Notes: generated by a model not told the origin, from the letters alone. DNA of 64,000 nt from Flavobacterium pokkalii (GCF_014596575.1 NZ_NASZ01000006.1:62001-126000); one strand, 5' to 3'; counted from the first letter of the stretch, positions 27,625-37,600 are shown. Numbers and translations are program-made.

Positions 27625-27819
27625 AGTAAGCTATTTAAAATTAAAATGGCATGGAACTCAGCTTACTGTATCAGAGGTACTGGTATACCGGGGAACAATA
27701 AGTGAGCCCACGCCATAAGACGTGAGCATCGTACTTATCTTCTCGTTCCTATAAAATTACCAGTTTTCTGATACGAGAATCAAAGCGAATGCTTCAATAT
27801 TTTTAATTTGAAGAGTCGC
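27625..27819. ncRNA. Candidate structured RNA (nested long hairpin, possibly 6S-like)
   Basis: The central element is one long interrupted hairpin of five nested helices: 27668-27675 with 27767-27774, 27679-27685 with 27758-27764, 27692-27696 with 27745-27749, 27698-27703 with 27733-27738, and 27709-27712 with 27721-27724. It is flanked by an 8-bp hairpin (27625-27632 with 27660-27667) and a two-step hairpin (27785-27788 with 27816-27819, 27792-27797 with 27808-27813). No ORF covers it. A single long hairpin with internal bulges is the shape of 6S RNA, and a flavobacterial 6S family exists, but this identity was not tested. A mobile-element end is another possibility. The strand is undetermined. 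Confidence 0.4.
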
Positions 27820-27880
27820 AAAATTAATAAAATCCTCTTTAAAGGTTTTTTATTAAAGTCAAATATATGAAAAAAATCAC

Positions 27881-27904
27881 AAAATTGTCAAATTTGACAA
27901 TTTT
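27881..27904. promoter_or_regulatory. Perfect 24-bp palindrome upstream of the small HTH gene
   Basis: AAAATTGTCAAA (27881-27892) is followed at once by its exact reverse complement (27893-27904) and then a T-run. It ends 29 bp before the HTH start at 27934, so it is a good operator for autoregulation. It could also act as a weak terminator for an RNA from the hairpin zone. Confidence 0.55.
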
Positions 27905-27933
27905 TTTTGTAGTGATTATCTCAATTTCACATT

Positions 27934-28176
27934 GTGAAAGAGATTAGAAAGAAATATTATATAGCCTTTGGTCAAAATTTGCAGAAGCTAATGGATAAGT
28001 ATGACAAAGATGTTATGACTGTTGCTTCTATTGGAAAGATTGAACCGAAAGGTGTTTATAGAGTTTTGAATGGTGAACATGGAGCTTCATTAGGTACTAT
28101 TATTTCATTAGCAAAGGGATTAGAAATTGAACCTAAAGAATTATTTGATTTCGAATTTGATTTAGAGATTGAGTAA
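27934..28176 (+). CDS. Small helix-turn-helix (XRE-like) regulator
   Basis: This 80-aa basic-to-acidic protein starts with GTG. The central part (VASIGKIEPKGVYRVLNGEHGASLGTIISLAKGLEIEPKELFDF) matches the layout of a Cro/CI-type HTH, with the usual end LAKGLEI.P.ELF. The first HTH helices are less regular. It stands alone between a perfect palindrome upstream and an intrinsic terminator downstream. It may regulate an element or the neighbouring toxin genes. Confidence 0.65.
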   Translation: MKEIRKKYYIAFGQNLQKLMDKYDKDVMTVASIGKIEPKGVYRVLNGEHGASLGTIISLAKGLEIEPKELFDFEFDLEIE

Positions 28177-28201
28177 ATTAAAATATATTCAAATTATTAT
28201 T

Positions 28202-28229
28202 AAAAAGATGCTTGGGCATCTTTTTCTGT
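28202..28229 (+). terminator. Intrinsic terminator of the small HTH gene
   Basis: AAAAAGATGC (28202-28211), a TTGG loop and GCATCTTTTT (28216-28225) form a perfect 10-bp stem ending in a T-run. Confidence 0.85.
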
Positions 28230-28507
28230 TTTAGAATATTAGTTGTTAATTAATGGTTGTAATGTAGGAATTATTTTTATAATTGGTAAAAATAAAACTG
28301 AATATTGCGAGAGCTATATAATAGTTATGTGGCATTATTGAATCATTGGAGTGAAGATTTCACTTTCATGTTGGATAAAGATAATTTTTTAATTAAACAC
28401 TTAGATTGATTTAAAAATGTTTGGACGGGTAATTTGTATTTTAGTACTAAGAAACATTATATTTTAAGTATATTTGTAGTACAAAAAATCTATTTATAGT
28501 ATATTTT
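28230..28507 (+). promoter_or_regulatory. Promoter region of the toxin-antitoxin pair
   Basis: TATATTTG (28469-28476) fits TAnnTTTG and lies 32 bp before the ATG at 28508. The rest of this AT-rich stretch contains only a 36-codon open fragment without a start (ending at the TGA near 28408), which resembles nothing recognised. Confidence 0.45.
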
Positions 28508-28753
28508 ATGAAAACAAAAGCAGTTTTTAGAAAAGATATCTTGCAAACAAAAGCCTTGGTTAAAGCAGGAAAAATTGCTTCTGATACAGCTAATAGAGCT
28601 TCCAGAGCATTAGGAATATCTGTTACCTATATCAAAGATGGAGTGATATATGAAGAGACTTCTGAAGGCGTAATCACTACAAAAAAACAAATAGAGGATG
28701 ATGTAGTAGCTCCATTTGAAATTAAGAAAGGATTAATACTTCATGCAAAATAA
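28508..28753 (+). CDS. Probable antitoxin partner of the zeta-like toxin
   Basis: This is an 81-aa soluble protein. The first half is helical (RKDILQTKALVKAGKIASDTANRASRALGIS), followed by a short beta segment (VTYIKDGVIYEET). It is not the classical epsilon antitoxin. It overlaps the toxin start by 11 bp, so translation is coupled. Small upstream proteins of this type accompany zeta-like ATPases in Bacteroidota. The antitoxin role rests on position alone. Confidence 0.55.
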   Translation: MKTKAVFRKDILQTKALVKAGKIASDTANRASRALGISVTYIKDGVIYEETSEGVITTKKQIEDDVVAPFEIKKGLILHAK

Positions 28754-29483
28754 AAGAGTAAGAGTTTTTGCCGGTCCCAATGGTTCCGGTAAAAGTACTT
28801 TATTTAGTGAGTTTAGTAAAAATTACGATACAGGTTTTTTTATAAATGCTGACGAGATTGAAAAGAAATTGGCTGTATCAGGACTTATTGATTTAAAAGA
28901 AATTGGTCTTACAGCTACTCAAGAAGATTTAGAAATTTTTAAAGCATCCGAAGCATCTAAGTCCCTTTTCCAAAAAGCAAATGAAAGTGGTCATGTAATT
29001 GATGTTTCAGTTAAAGAAAATTTTATCGTAGATACTTTAAAAGAAACACATAGCTATGAAGGTGCATTTATAGCATCTTTTCTAAGGCACTTACTCATTA
29101 GTCAAAACAAGTCTTTTAGTTTTGAAACCGTAATGAGTCATTCCTCGAAAATAGACGAAATTTCAAAGGTTGTAGATTTAGGATATGCTGCCTATTTATA
29201 TTTTGTATGTATAGATAGTCCTGAGGTAAATATTTCCAGGGTAAATAATAGGGTAGAAAAAGGAGGACATGACGTTCCGGAGGATAAAATAGAAGATCGA
29301 TATTATAGAACATTGGAAAATCTCCATTTGGTATTACCTCATTGTTATAGAGCTTATTTATTTGATAATTCAGGAAAACAACAGGTTTTAATCGCTGAAT
29401 TATTTAAAGGAAACATGGAAATTAAAACCAATAAATTACCTAATTGGTTTCTTAAATATGTTTTGCCTTATTATACAAGATAG
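28743..29483 (+). CDS. Zeta-toxin-like P-loop kinase
   Basis: The 246-aa protein has a P-loop at residues 11-19 (GPNGSGKST), then FINADEIEK, the zeta-type substrate-site region SFETVMSHSSK, and a lid segment with RVNNRVEKGGHDVPEDKI and RYYRTLENL. Zeta toxins phosphorylate UDP-N-acetylglucosamine and block cell-wall synthesis. The family also includes related kinases with other targets. It has an insertion (about residues 45-95) relative to short zeta kinases. Together with the overlapping upstream gene it forms a toxin-antitoxin-like unit at the left edge of the conjugative element and could stabilise it. Confidence 0.78.
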   Translation: MQNKRVRVFAGPNGSGKSTLFSEFSKNYDTGFFINADEIEKKLAVSGLIDLKEIGLTATQEDLEIFKASEASKSLFQKANESGHVIDVSVKENFIVDTLKETHSYEGAFIASFLRHLLISQNKSFSFETVMSHSSKIDEISKVVDLGYAAYLYFVCIDSPEVNISRVNNRVEKGGHDVPEDKIEDRYYRTLENLHLVLPHCYRAYLFDNSGKQQVLIAELFKGNMEIKTNKLPNWFLKYVLPYYTR

Positions 29484-29607
29484 ATTAGTTTCTTTAAGGA
29501 ATCTGTTATTTAAAATTTGATTTTATTTTTAGTAATTTATTACGCTTGATTAACAAATCAAGGGTAATTAAAAGTTAATTAATTTTTTTTACATATTACA
29601 AGCTAAA

Positions 29608-29667
29608 CAAGCTTGTCGCTCGACGACCGAGGTACTTTTTCCGTAAGGAAGTAGTACCTTGGCTTGT
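29608..29667 (+). terminator. Large hairpin terminator after the toxin gene
   Basis: CCGAGGTACT (29627-29636) pairs with AGTACCTTGG (29653-29662) with one G-T wobble. An outer ACAAG/CTTGT pair extends the stem, and GTTTTT follows. It lies in a 354-bp gene-free stretch (29484-29837), the rest of which holds the palindrome at 29725 and no gene. Confidence 0.6.
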
Positions 29668-29724
29668 TTTTAATATTATCTATTTTCCTCTAAAATCAAC
29701 ATATTTTCTCAAATTCATTATGAG

Positions 29725-29758
29725 GTACAGGGGTACAACTATTTAGTTGTACTTGTAC
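29725..29758. promoter_or_regulatory. Interrupted palindrome upstream of the excisionase-like gene
   Basis: GTACAACTA (29733-29741) and TAGTTGTAC (29744-29752) are exact inverted repeats around TT. Outer arms GTACA (29725-29729) and TGTAC (29754-29758) extend the symmetry. It ends 79 bp before the start at 29838 and is a plausible operator for control of the element's first gene. Confidence 0.5.
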
Positions 29759-29837
29759 AGCGGAGATTCTAATTGTTCTTTTGTTACACACTGAATGAGA
29801 TTTGTATTTCTAATAAGTAACTATAAAACAGGAGCGT

Positions 29838-30131
29838 ATGAATATCGACAGAATGGAATTTATAGCTTGGATGGAGCGTATTATGGATCGCTTCGATATC
29901 CTTAATGAACACATCAATGATGTTCAAAAGCAACGGAATAACATTGATGGAGAGGAATTATTAGACAATCAGGATCTCCTTCAGATGTTGAAAATTAGCA
30001 GCCGTTCACTTCAGCGTTACCGTTCATCAGGTAAATTACCCTATTATACTATTAGCGGGAAGCTTTATTATAAATTATCAGACGTTCATCAATTTATACG
30101 TGATAGTTTTAATGCTCCTTTCAAAAAGTGA
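29838..30131 (+). CDS. Excisionase-like helix-turn-helix (HTH_17) protein
   Basis: This 97-aa protein has a coiled N-terminus (1-38), then a MerR/excisionase-type HTH: LLDNQDLLQMLKISSRSLQRYRSSGKLPYYTISGKLYYKLSDVHQFIR. Members of this family occur near the start of Bacteroidota conjugative transposons and act in excision or its regulation. It precedes the DUF3945, topoisomerase and mob/tra genes on the same strand, which fits the early module of the element. Confidence 0.82.
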   Translation: MNIDRMEFIAWMERIMDRFDILNEHINDVQKQRNNIDGEELLDNQDLLQMLKISSRSLQRYRSSGKLPYYTISGKLYYKLSDVHQFIRDSFNAPFKK

Positions 30132-30206
30132 CAGACAAAATCTGTCAAGAAAAGCCATTTAAAGTCATTTAGTATAAGCTGCTATTTCATCTTATTATTT
30201 TCGGAT

Positions 30207-31655
30207 ATGCAAATTAAAAATAGTATTGTGATGAGCGAGGAAGTTATAGATACTCCAAGAGCTACAGATCAGTTTTCTGATATTTTGTTGGTCTTCGACA
30301 AGAAAAAAAAGAAAATAGAGGCAGTTAAAGGAATAGAGAAGAATGGTGAACTGCAAACAGTGGCTGCAAACAAGAAAAATGAAAGCCAGTTTATGCGTGT
30401 TGATAAGCATGGAGATTTGTTTTCTAATTTTTTCTCCAATTTTCTCCAGCAATTAAATAATCCTACACATTTTAATTTTTTTAGAGTAGCTGCAGATGAT
30501 GCAATTAATGTAGCAAATAAAATGCAAAAGGAAGTTGATAATCCTACTAAATCAGCAGAAAAACTATTTATCCAACACGAGATAAAAAATGATTATAAAC
30601 AAAAAAATAAGAATATTATGGAAACTACACAGTCAACAACGGAAATTAGCGAATACCGCTTCAAATTAGAACAAATCGATTGGAATGCTATGTCTAATCT
30701 TGGATTAAGTAAGGAACGTCTTGAAAAAATGAATCTACTTGATCCCTTGTTAAAAGGTTATAAAACGAATGAATTGGTACCTATTAGTCTTGATTTAGGT
30801 ACTTCTATCACACGAATGGACGCCAGACTTTCTTTGCAGACTAGAGATGATGGACAGGTTGTTGTAGCAATTCATGGAATTCGTAAAGAACCACAGTTCC
30901 ATTTTCCATTTTTTGGGCATGAGTTCACCAAAGAAGACAAAGAAAACTTACTCAAGACAGGTAATATGGGACGAGTGGTTGATTTAACTAATCCTAAAAA
31001 TGGAGAAATAATACCTTCCATTATTAGTGTGGACAGATTGACTAAAGAATTGATTGCTCTTCGTACAGATCGTATTAAAATTCCGGATGAGATAAAAGGA
31101 GTGAAGTTAGATGAACAGCAAAAGCAGACTTTGATGGAAGGTAAACCTTTGTACCTAGAAGGGATGATTTCTAAAAAAGGAGAACCTTTCAGTGCTTCAG
31201 TTCAATTCAATGCTGATAAATGTTACGTAGAATTTCTTTTTGACAGAACTAATAATAAACAGTTTCAAAGTCAACAACAGGAAGTACCCCGCGTATTTAG
31301 AGGAAAAGAACTGGATGAGCAGCAATATCAAAAGTTCAAAGAAGGGCAAACAGTATATGTAAGTGGTTTGGTTGATAAGAAAGGAAAAGAATACCAAGGA
31401 TATATCACATTCAATAATGAAACTGCAAAAACAGATTTTTCTTTTGATAATCCGAATAAGATGAAAAGTCAATCCCAACCAAAAGAGGAAAGCAAGACAC
31501 AGGTTGCTGTAAATTCTGAAGGTAAAACGAATGAGGCTACTAAGAAGATCAAAGAGCCTTTGAAAACAGAACAGAATATTCCAGATAGTAAAAAACAACA
31601 ACAAGAACAGCAAGATAAGCCTAAAGCTGCTAAATCCAAAGGACGAAAAATATAA
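30207..31655 (+). CDS. DUF4099/DUF3945 conjugative-transposon protein
   Basis: This is a 482-aa cytoplasmic, Lys/Gln-rich protein. An N-terminal part (1-130) is followed by DUF4099-like sequence (about 145-225, ending in HFPFFGHEFT) and repeated DUF3945-like blocks with PDEIKGVKLDEQQKQTLMEG and the parallel FRGKELDEQQYQKFKEGQ. The tail is low-complexity and basic. Such proteins are conserved beside topoisomerase III in CTnDOT-type elements, and their role is unknown. The start may be the ATG at 30231 (MSEEVID), which matches the family better than 30207. It precedes topB by 20 bp. Confidence 0.8.
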   Translation: MQIKNSIVMSEEVIDTPRATDQFSDILLVFDKKKKKIEAVKGIEKNGELQTVAANKKNESQFMRVDKHGDLFSNFFSNFLQQLNNPTHFNFFRVAADDAINVANKMQKEVDNPTKSAEKLFIQHEIKNDYKQKNKNIMETTQSTTEISEYRFKLEQIDWNAMSNLGLSKERLEKMNLLDPLLKGYKTNELVPISLDLGTSITRMDARLSLQTRDDGQVVVAIHGIRKEPQFHFPFFGHEFTKEDKENLLKTGNMGRVVDLTNPKNGEIIPSIISVDRLTKELIALRTDRIKIPDEIKGVKLDEQQKQTLMEGKPLYLEGMISKKGEPFSASVQFNADKCYVEFLFDRTNNKQFQSQQQEVPRVFRGKELDEQQYQKFKEGQTVYVSGLVDKKGKEYQGYITFNNETAKTDFSFDNPNKMKSQSQPKEESKTQVAVNSEGKTNEATKKIKEPLKTEQNIPDSKKQQQEQQDKPKAAKSKGRKI

Positions 31656-31675
31656 CTATTCTAAAGGCTCAATCG

Positions 31676-33757
31676 ATGAAAGTAGTAATTGCAGAAAAAC
31701 CAAGTGTGGCCAGGGAAATAGCCTTGCTGTTGGGAGCTACTGAGAAGAAAGAAGGTTACCTGATAGGGAATGGCTATCAGGTAACCTGGGCATTTGGACA
31801 TTTAGTAACTTTAGCTATGCCTGAAGATTATGGAATTATAGGGTTTCAAAAAAATGGCTTACCGATATTACCTAATCCATTCTTACTAACTGTGCGTAAA
31901 ATAAAGAGAGATAATGGTTATGTTCCAGATGCAGCAGCATTGAAACAATTAAAAATCATTGAGCAGCTTGTGAAAAACTGCGAAAGTATTATTGTCGCTA
32001 CAGATGCCGGGCGTGAAGGAGAATTGATATTCCGTTATATTTATCAATACTTAAAATGCGATAAACCATTTCAGCGTTTATGGATAAGTTCATTGACAGA
32101 AAAAGCGATTCTCAAAGGATTTGATAATCTGAAATCAGGAAAGGAGTTTGATGGTTTATATTTCGCTGCTCAAGAGAGAAGCCGTGCAGACTGGCTAGTA
32201 GGTATCAATGCCTCACAAGCCTTGACAGTAGCTGCTGGAAGTGGTATTTATTCCCTAGGAAGGGTTCAAACTCCTACTTTGGCACTTATTTGTAGAAGAT
32301 TTTTAGAAAATAAAGCGTTTACGATTAAGCAATTTTGGCAAATTGAGTTAGAGCATCGTAAAGAATTTATTGATTTTAAAAGTCTTTCTTTAATCAAATG
32401 GGATGACAAGAAAAAGGTTGAAGACACATTGAAATTTATCGAGCGACATGGTGTAGCAACGGTTATATCTGTCGAAACAAAGATGGTTAACGAGCAACCT
32501 CCCTTATTGTTTGATCTTACTGCTTTACAGAAGGAGGCTAATATTAAGTTGAATCTATCTGCTGAGGAGACGCTTACTATTGCCCAAAGTCTTTATGAAA
32601 AGAAATTTATTAGCTATCCACGTACCGGGAGTAAATATATTCTTGAATATATTTGGGGAGAAATCCCTAAGTTAATAGGAATATTAGAAGAAATGGATAA
32701 GTTTAGAGAAATAGTGCCTAAAATGAAAAGAGGGCGTTTGAATAAACGTATCGTTAACGACCTAAAAGTAACCGATCATCATGGTTTATTGATAACAGAT
32801 AAGATACCTTCAGCCTTATTAGCAAAGGAAAAGGCTATATATGAAATGATTGCCTATCGTTTATTAGAGGCCGTGTCTTCTGTTTGTTTTAAAAAAATAA
32901 CGGAAGTTGTCTTGCAAGTGGCACATTATGATTTTTCACTAAAAGGATGTAAAATTATTGATCCTGGCTGGAGATTCATTAAGGGAGATTTTATCGATGA
33001 GGATAATAATCCAGTTCAGAATTTACCGGAACTAAAGATAGGAGATGAGCTAAAAATAAAAGGAGCAAAAATTTTAGATAAACAAACCAAGCCACCAGTT
33101 CTTTATACCGAGGCTAGTTTACTGGGAGCAATGGAAAATGCGGGCAATCAAATTCAAAATGAACAAGAACGAAAAGTATTGAAAGAAATAGGCATTGGAA
33201 CTCCAGCAACAAGGGCTGCTATTATCGAAACACTTTTTAAAAGAGAGTATATCAAACGAGATAAGAAATTTTTAGTGCCTACAGAAAAAGGATTAAAGGT
33301 TTACGAATTGATAAAAGACAAAAAGATAGCCAACGTAGCTTTAACAGCTGAATGGGAATTAGCCTTGCAAAAGATTGAAAATAATGAAGATGATTTCATG
33401 AAGTTTCAAAAAGAAATGGAAGATTTTACAATGACTATCACACAAGAAATACTTGCATTACCTATTGAAGCCGAAAAACAACCGGAACTAATTTGTCCAA
33501 AATGTAAAAATCAGAAATTAGTAATTCGGGATAAATTGATAAAATGTTCAGGTGAAAGCTGTAATTGGGTACAGTTCCGAAATATATGTGGTATTCAATT
33601 AAATCTTATGGATTTGGAAACTTTGATAACTAAAGGTAGAACGAGCCTTCTAAAAGGTATGACCAGTAAATCAGGGAAAAAATTCGATGCTTTTATAGCT
33701 ATGAATGAGAAAGGGGAGACTACTTTTGTTTTCCCTGAAAAGAAAAGAAGTAAATAA
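31676..33757 (+). CDS. topB: Topoisomerase III (type IA), element-encoded
   Basis: The 693-aa enzyme begins with the TOPRIM domain (MKVVIAEKPSVAREIA, Glu7; VATDAGREGELIFR, D110). The catalytic tyrosine is Y314 in FISYPRTGSK. The type IA core continues with GIGTPATRAAIIETL, and a four-cysteine zinc-finger-like segment (LICPKCKNQKLV to KCSGESCNW) follows near residues 603-630. A DUF3945-like tail closes the chain (TKGRTSLLKGMTSKSGKKFDA). It relaxes or decatenates DNA, presumably during processing and transfer of the element. Length and layout match topB genes of Bacteroidota conjugative elements. Confidence 0.93.
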   Translation: MKVVIAEKPSVAREIALLLGATEKKEGYLIGNGYQVTWAFGHLVTLAMPEDYGIIGFQKNGLPILPNPFLLTVRKIKRDNGYVPDAAALKQLKIIEQLVKNCESIIVATDAGREGELIFRYIYQYLKCDKPFQRLWISSLTEKAILKGFDNLKSGKEFDGLYFAAQERSRADWLVGINASQALTVAAGSGIYSLGRVQTPTLALICRRFLENKAFTIKQFWQIELEHRKEFIDFKSLSLIKWDDKKKVEDTLKFIERHGVATVISVETKMVNEQPPLLFDLTALQKEANIKLNLSAEETLTIAQSLYEKKFISYPRTGSKYILEYIWGEIPKLIGILEEMDKFREIVPKMKRGRLNKRIVNDLKVTDHHGLLITDKIPSALLAKEKAIYEMIAYRLLEAVSSVCFKKITEVVLQVAHYDFSLKGCKIIDPGWRFIKGDFIDEDNNPVQNLPELKIGDELKIKGAKILDKQTKPPVLYTEASLLGAMENAGNQIQNEQERKVLKEIGIGTPATRAAIIETLFKREYIKRDKKFLVPTEKGLKVYELIKDKKIANVALTAEWELALQKIENNEDDFMKFQKEMEDFTMTITQEILALPIEAEKQPELICPKCKNQKLVIRDKLIKCSGESCNWVQFRNICGIQLNLMDLETLITKGRTSLLKGMTSKSGKKFDAFIAMNEKGETTFVFPEKKRSK

Positions 33758-33773
33758 AAAACTCCCATTGTAG

Positions 33774-33810
33774 AAATGCCCCAAAAAGTTAGACACTATT
33801 TGGGGCATTT
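33774..33810. terminator. Bidirectional terminator
   Basis: AAATGCCCCAAA (33774-33785) pairs perfectly with TTTGGGGCATTT (33799-33810), and T-runs follow on both strands. It separates topB (+) and the histone H1-like gene (-). The loop (AAGTTAGACACTA) recalls insertion-sequence end sequences. Confidence 0.85.
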
Positions 33811-33817
33811 TTTATGC

Positions 33818-33994
33818 TTATTTTTTAGACTCTTCAATAGAAGATTTTCTAAATTCTTTTAAAAGCTTTTCTAATTCTAGAGAAGATTTACGGGCTCTGG
33901 TTCCAGCAGCTTTATTTCCTTTTTCTGTTTGTAATTCAGCATCAGATTTGAATGTTTCAAATTCTGTAGCGATTTTTTCGATTAATTCTTTCAT
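33818..33994 (-). CDS. Histone H1-like DNA-binding protein
   Basis: The ATG at 33994 gives a 58-aa protein, MKELIEKIATEFETFKSDA and onward through KAAGTRARKSSLELEKLLKEF. This matches the small histone H1-like proteins common in Bacteroidota. A TTG start 21 bp further upstream is possible but adds a stretch not seen in the family. It is lysine- and glutamate-rich with a basic centre and probably binds DNA. It is the only minus-strand gene in this part of the element and is bounded by a strong terminator. Confidence 0.82.
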   Translation of the reverse strand: MKELIEKIATEFETFKSDAELQTEKGNKAAGTRARKSSLELEKLLKEFRKSSIEESKK

Positions 33995-34169
33995 AAGAGA
34001 TTTTTTATTTAGCAAAGAGGTAAAAATAATAATTACAATCGAAATTCACACAGAATAATGAATATTCTTCTTTATAGACAATCTAAACCTTTATAAGCCA
34101 AATAGTACCAGATATTCTGAATACTATTAACAGCATTCTATATTTATTCATTGATAAAATAAAATAGAT

Positions 34170-34601
34170 ATGCTACCAAAAGACCTTTCATATTTCAATT
34201 TAAGATTAATAGAATTACTTAATGCGAGTTTTCCAGAAAAAGTTTGGAATACCAAGTTTATAGAGCAGCGTTCACAATGGGCTGCAAATGCTTATGAAGC
34301 AGCTTTTCATGCGGGTAATTCAATTGTTCAATGTAATGCCATTGCTAATTATATTCTATTTGAAGGATTGCATTTCTCTAAATTCGATACGGTATTCAAA
34401 ATAGTAATAAATGAGTTTGATACTATTATGGCAGATGAGGAATTACGCCCATTCGCTCTGAAGATGCTAGCTATTTGTGAATCGGTTTTCCAACGATATA
34501 AGGTAAGTCAAGAATTCGTTGATAGTACTGATTATAATCTTCTTTACACAGAACTTACGGGAACCATTGCAATTTGGATAGAAGAAAATGGGCTTCAATA
34601 A
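34170..34601 (+). CDS. DUF1896 family protein
   Basis: This 143-aa, mostly alpha-helical protein has the segments [32 protein letters not shown] and [17 protein letters not shown] that mark DUF1896. The family is restricted to Bacteroidota mobile elements and precedes the large methylase/helicase, as here. Its end overlaps the next gene by 14 bp, so the two are translationally coupled. The function is unknown. Confidence 0.82.
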   Translation: MLPKDLSYFNLRLIELLNASFPEKVWNTKFIEQRSQWAANAYEAAFHAGNSIVQCNAIANYILFEGLHFSKFDTVFKIVINEFDTIMADEELRPFALKMLAICESVFQRYKVSQEFVDSTDYNLLYTELTGTIAIWIEENGLQ

Positions 34602-37600
34602 AAGACAACATCTCCAAACGAATATTGATGTCCTCAAAATTGCTTTTAAACTAGAAAAAGAGAATAGACAAGCTACAGAAGAGGAAAGACTACTAATGAA
34701 ACAATATAGCGGATTTGGTGGTCTAAAGTTTGTACTTAACCCTGTCGAAAATGCTATAGATAGTAAGCATTGGAGAAAAACGGATCACCATCTATTCTCT
34801 CTTACTCAAGAATTACACCAATTACTTAAAGAAAATGCTATAGATGACAGAGAATACCGTCACTATGTTGATAGTATGCGAAATTCAGTTTTGACGGCTT
34901 TTTATACTCCTCCTGCGGTTATTTCAGCACTTTCGGATACTCTGAAAGAAAATGGATTGGTGATTAACCGCATGCTAGAACCATCTGCAGGTTCAGGTTC
35001 TTTTGTTGAAGTCTTTAATAAAACTTTTGAAACTATTAGCGAAACTTGCGCTTATGAGAAGGAATTGTTGACAGGCAAAATTTTGCAACATATTTATCCA
35101 AACATTAAAACTCGCATTGAAGGTTTTGAAACTATTCCTGAAAAAGAACAGAAAAGCTATGATTTAGTTACAAGCAATATTCCTTTTGGGGATGTTTCTA
35201 TATTTGATCTTTCGTATTCTCGTAGCAAAGATTCGGCAAGAGTTCAGGCTGCTCGAAGTATTCATAATTATTTCTTTCTAAAAGGAGGCGATATGCTTCG
35301 TGAAGGTGGGATTCTAGCTTTTATTACCTCACAAGGGGTCTTGAATAGTCCTAGTAATGCTGCTATACGAGAAGCGTTGATGAAAGACCACAAATTAGTT
35401 TCTGCTATACGATTGCCAAATAATCTTTTTACAGAACATGCAGGTACAGATGTAGGCAGCGATTTGATTGTGCTACAAAAGCATACTGCTAAAGATGGTT
35501 TGTCATTGAGAGAAAAGCAGTTTTGTGAAACTAATATCAATTCTGAAAATGTTTCTAATAATGTCCTATTAACTAATCCTGATTATGTAGTTCATACAAA
35601 GTCATATTCGGGAACCGACCCATACGGTAAACCAACAATAATATTTGAACATGAAGGAGGTGTTGAAGGAATTGCTACTGATCTTAAAAGAATATTGAAA
35701 GATGATTTTTCTATTCATCTCGATATCGATTTTTATAATGGGTTTTTATCTGAAAAGACAGTAATACAACCAAAGATTCCTTTAGCTAATGAACCAATTA
35801 TTCAAAAGAAAGCTATCGAAATACCAAAATCTGAAGTAGAACTTTCTCGTCAACTCAAAAAGGAAAATGGATTTCAAGAGCAATTGAATTTATTTGATTT
35901 GTTTGAAACTGCTATACCAGCAAAAATAAATGTAACAAAGCCTAGATTCAATAATAAAACAAAAACAGTAAAGCAAAGGATTTATAGAGAACAACCTAGT
36001 TTGTTTGATACTATTAAACCCCAACTAACAGATCAAAAACCGAGTGTCTCGGAACAACCTCAAACAATTATTCGAAGTGAAATTGATGGAGATTTGTTTT
36101 CTCAACTAAACACGAATAAGCAGAGTAGCGAAGTAGGAAATATAACAACTCCAATTCAGACGGAAACATCACCCAATCCTACGCCTTATACAGGAGAAAT
36201 ACATGTTTTTCATCGAGAGGAATGTCTTGTAAAAGATAATGAATTGATAGGCTATCTGAAAGAAGTGGATATTAAGTCAGGAAAAGCAATGTTTCATCCA
36301 CTTTTGCTTTCAGCAGGACAAAAAATGAGAGCTTCTGCCTATATTGATTTGAGGGACGTTTACCATCGACTTTATAATAATGAGGCCGTGTTAAAAGAGG
36401 AACAAACAAAAGACAGAGAAATATTAAATAAACAATACGATGACTTTGTAAAAAGGTATGGGAATTTGAACAGTGCAGATAATATCAAACTTATTAAAAC
36501 AGATGCTGCGGGTAAAGAAATTCCCTATTTGGAACGTGTGATTGGAGGAGTTGTACGCAAAGCAGATATTTTTCAACATCCAGTTAGTTTTTCTACTAGC
36601 TCACTAGCTACAGATAATCCAGATGAAGCGTTGGCAGCTTCTTTGAATCAGTACGGAAAAGTTAATTTCGACTATATGTCGAAGCTAAGTGGTATGGCAT
36701 CCGATGATATTCAAGAAGCGCTTCGGGGGAAGATTTTTTACAATCCTTTGGAAAGAGAGTATGAAATATCAGAAAAATGGGTTTCGGGGAATGTGGTGGA
36801 GAAATCAAATCAACTCATCGAATATCTAAAAAATAATCCTGATGACAACGTAGCTAAAGAAAGTTTAACCGCTTTGGAAGAAGCTAGACCAAGAAGAATT
36901 GAATTTGAAGAACTAGATTTCAATCTTGGCGAGCGTTGGATTCCTACAGAAATATATGCCTGTTTTGCTTCCCAACTGTTTCAAACTGAAGTTCGCATTT
37001 TCTATACAGAAAACACAGATGATTTTGCAATTAATTGTGAGCAAAAAAATGTTCATATACGGGATAAGTATTCCGTAAAGTCAGAAAGTCGAACCTATGA
37101 TGGTATTGCTTTGCTGAAGCATGCGCTTGTAAATACGACACCTGACATTACTAAAAGAATCATCATTGACGACAAGGAGGTTAAGGTGAGGGATATAGAA
37201 GCGATACAGGTAGCCAATACTAAAATAGATGAAATTCGAACTGCTTTTTCGGATTGGCTACATGCCCAAAACGATGAGTTTAAAAAAAGGTTGACTGATC
37301 AGTATAATAACACTTTCAATTGTTTTGTCCGTCCCCAATATAATGGAAGTCATCAGGAATTTCCGGGACTAGATAGAAAAGCATTAGGGATTGAAGATCT
37401 TTATCCAAGTCAGAAAGATGCAGTATGGATGATAAAACTCAATGGAGGAGCAATCTGCGACCATGAGGTAGGAGCAGGAAAAACTCTTATCATGTGTACA
37501 GCTGCTCAGGAAATGAAACGATTAGCGATGGTGCATAAACCAATGATTATTGGGCTAAAAGCGAATGTACACGAGATAGCGGAAACCTATAGAACTGCTT

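Noticed and set aside
27625..27819. tRNA, tmRNA, RNase P RNA or riboswitch
   Set aside because: No cloverleaf, tmRNA start, RNase P core or known aptamer sequence is visible; only nested hairpins are.
28300..28410. Small gene upstream of the toxin pair
   Set aside because: The 36-codon open stretch has no start codon and resembles nothing, so it was not called as a gene.
33774..33810. Insertion sequence end
   Set aside because: The loop looks like an IS terminus, but there is no transposase or second end; a terminator explains the perfect stem between convergent genes.
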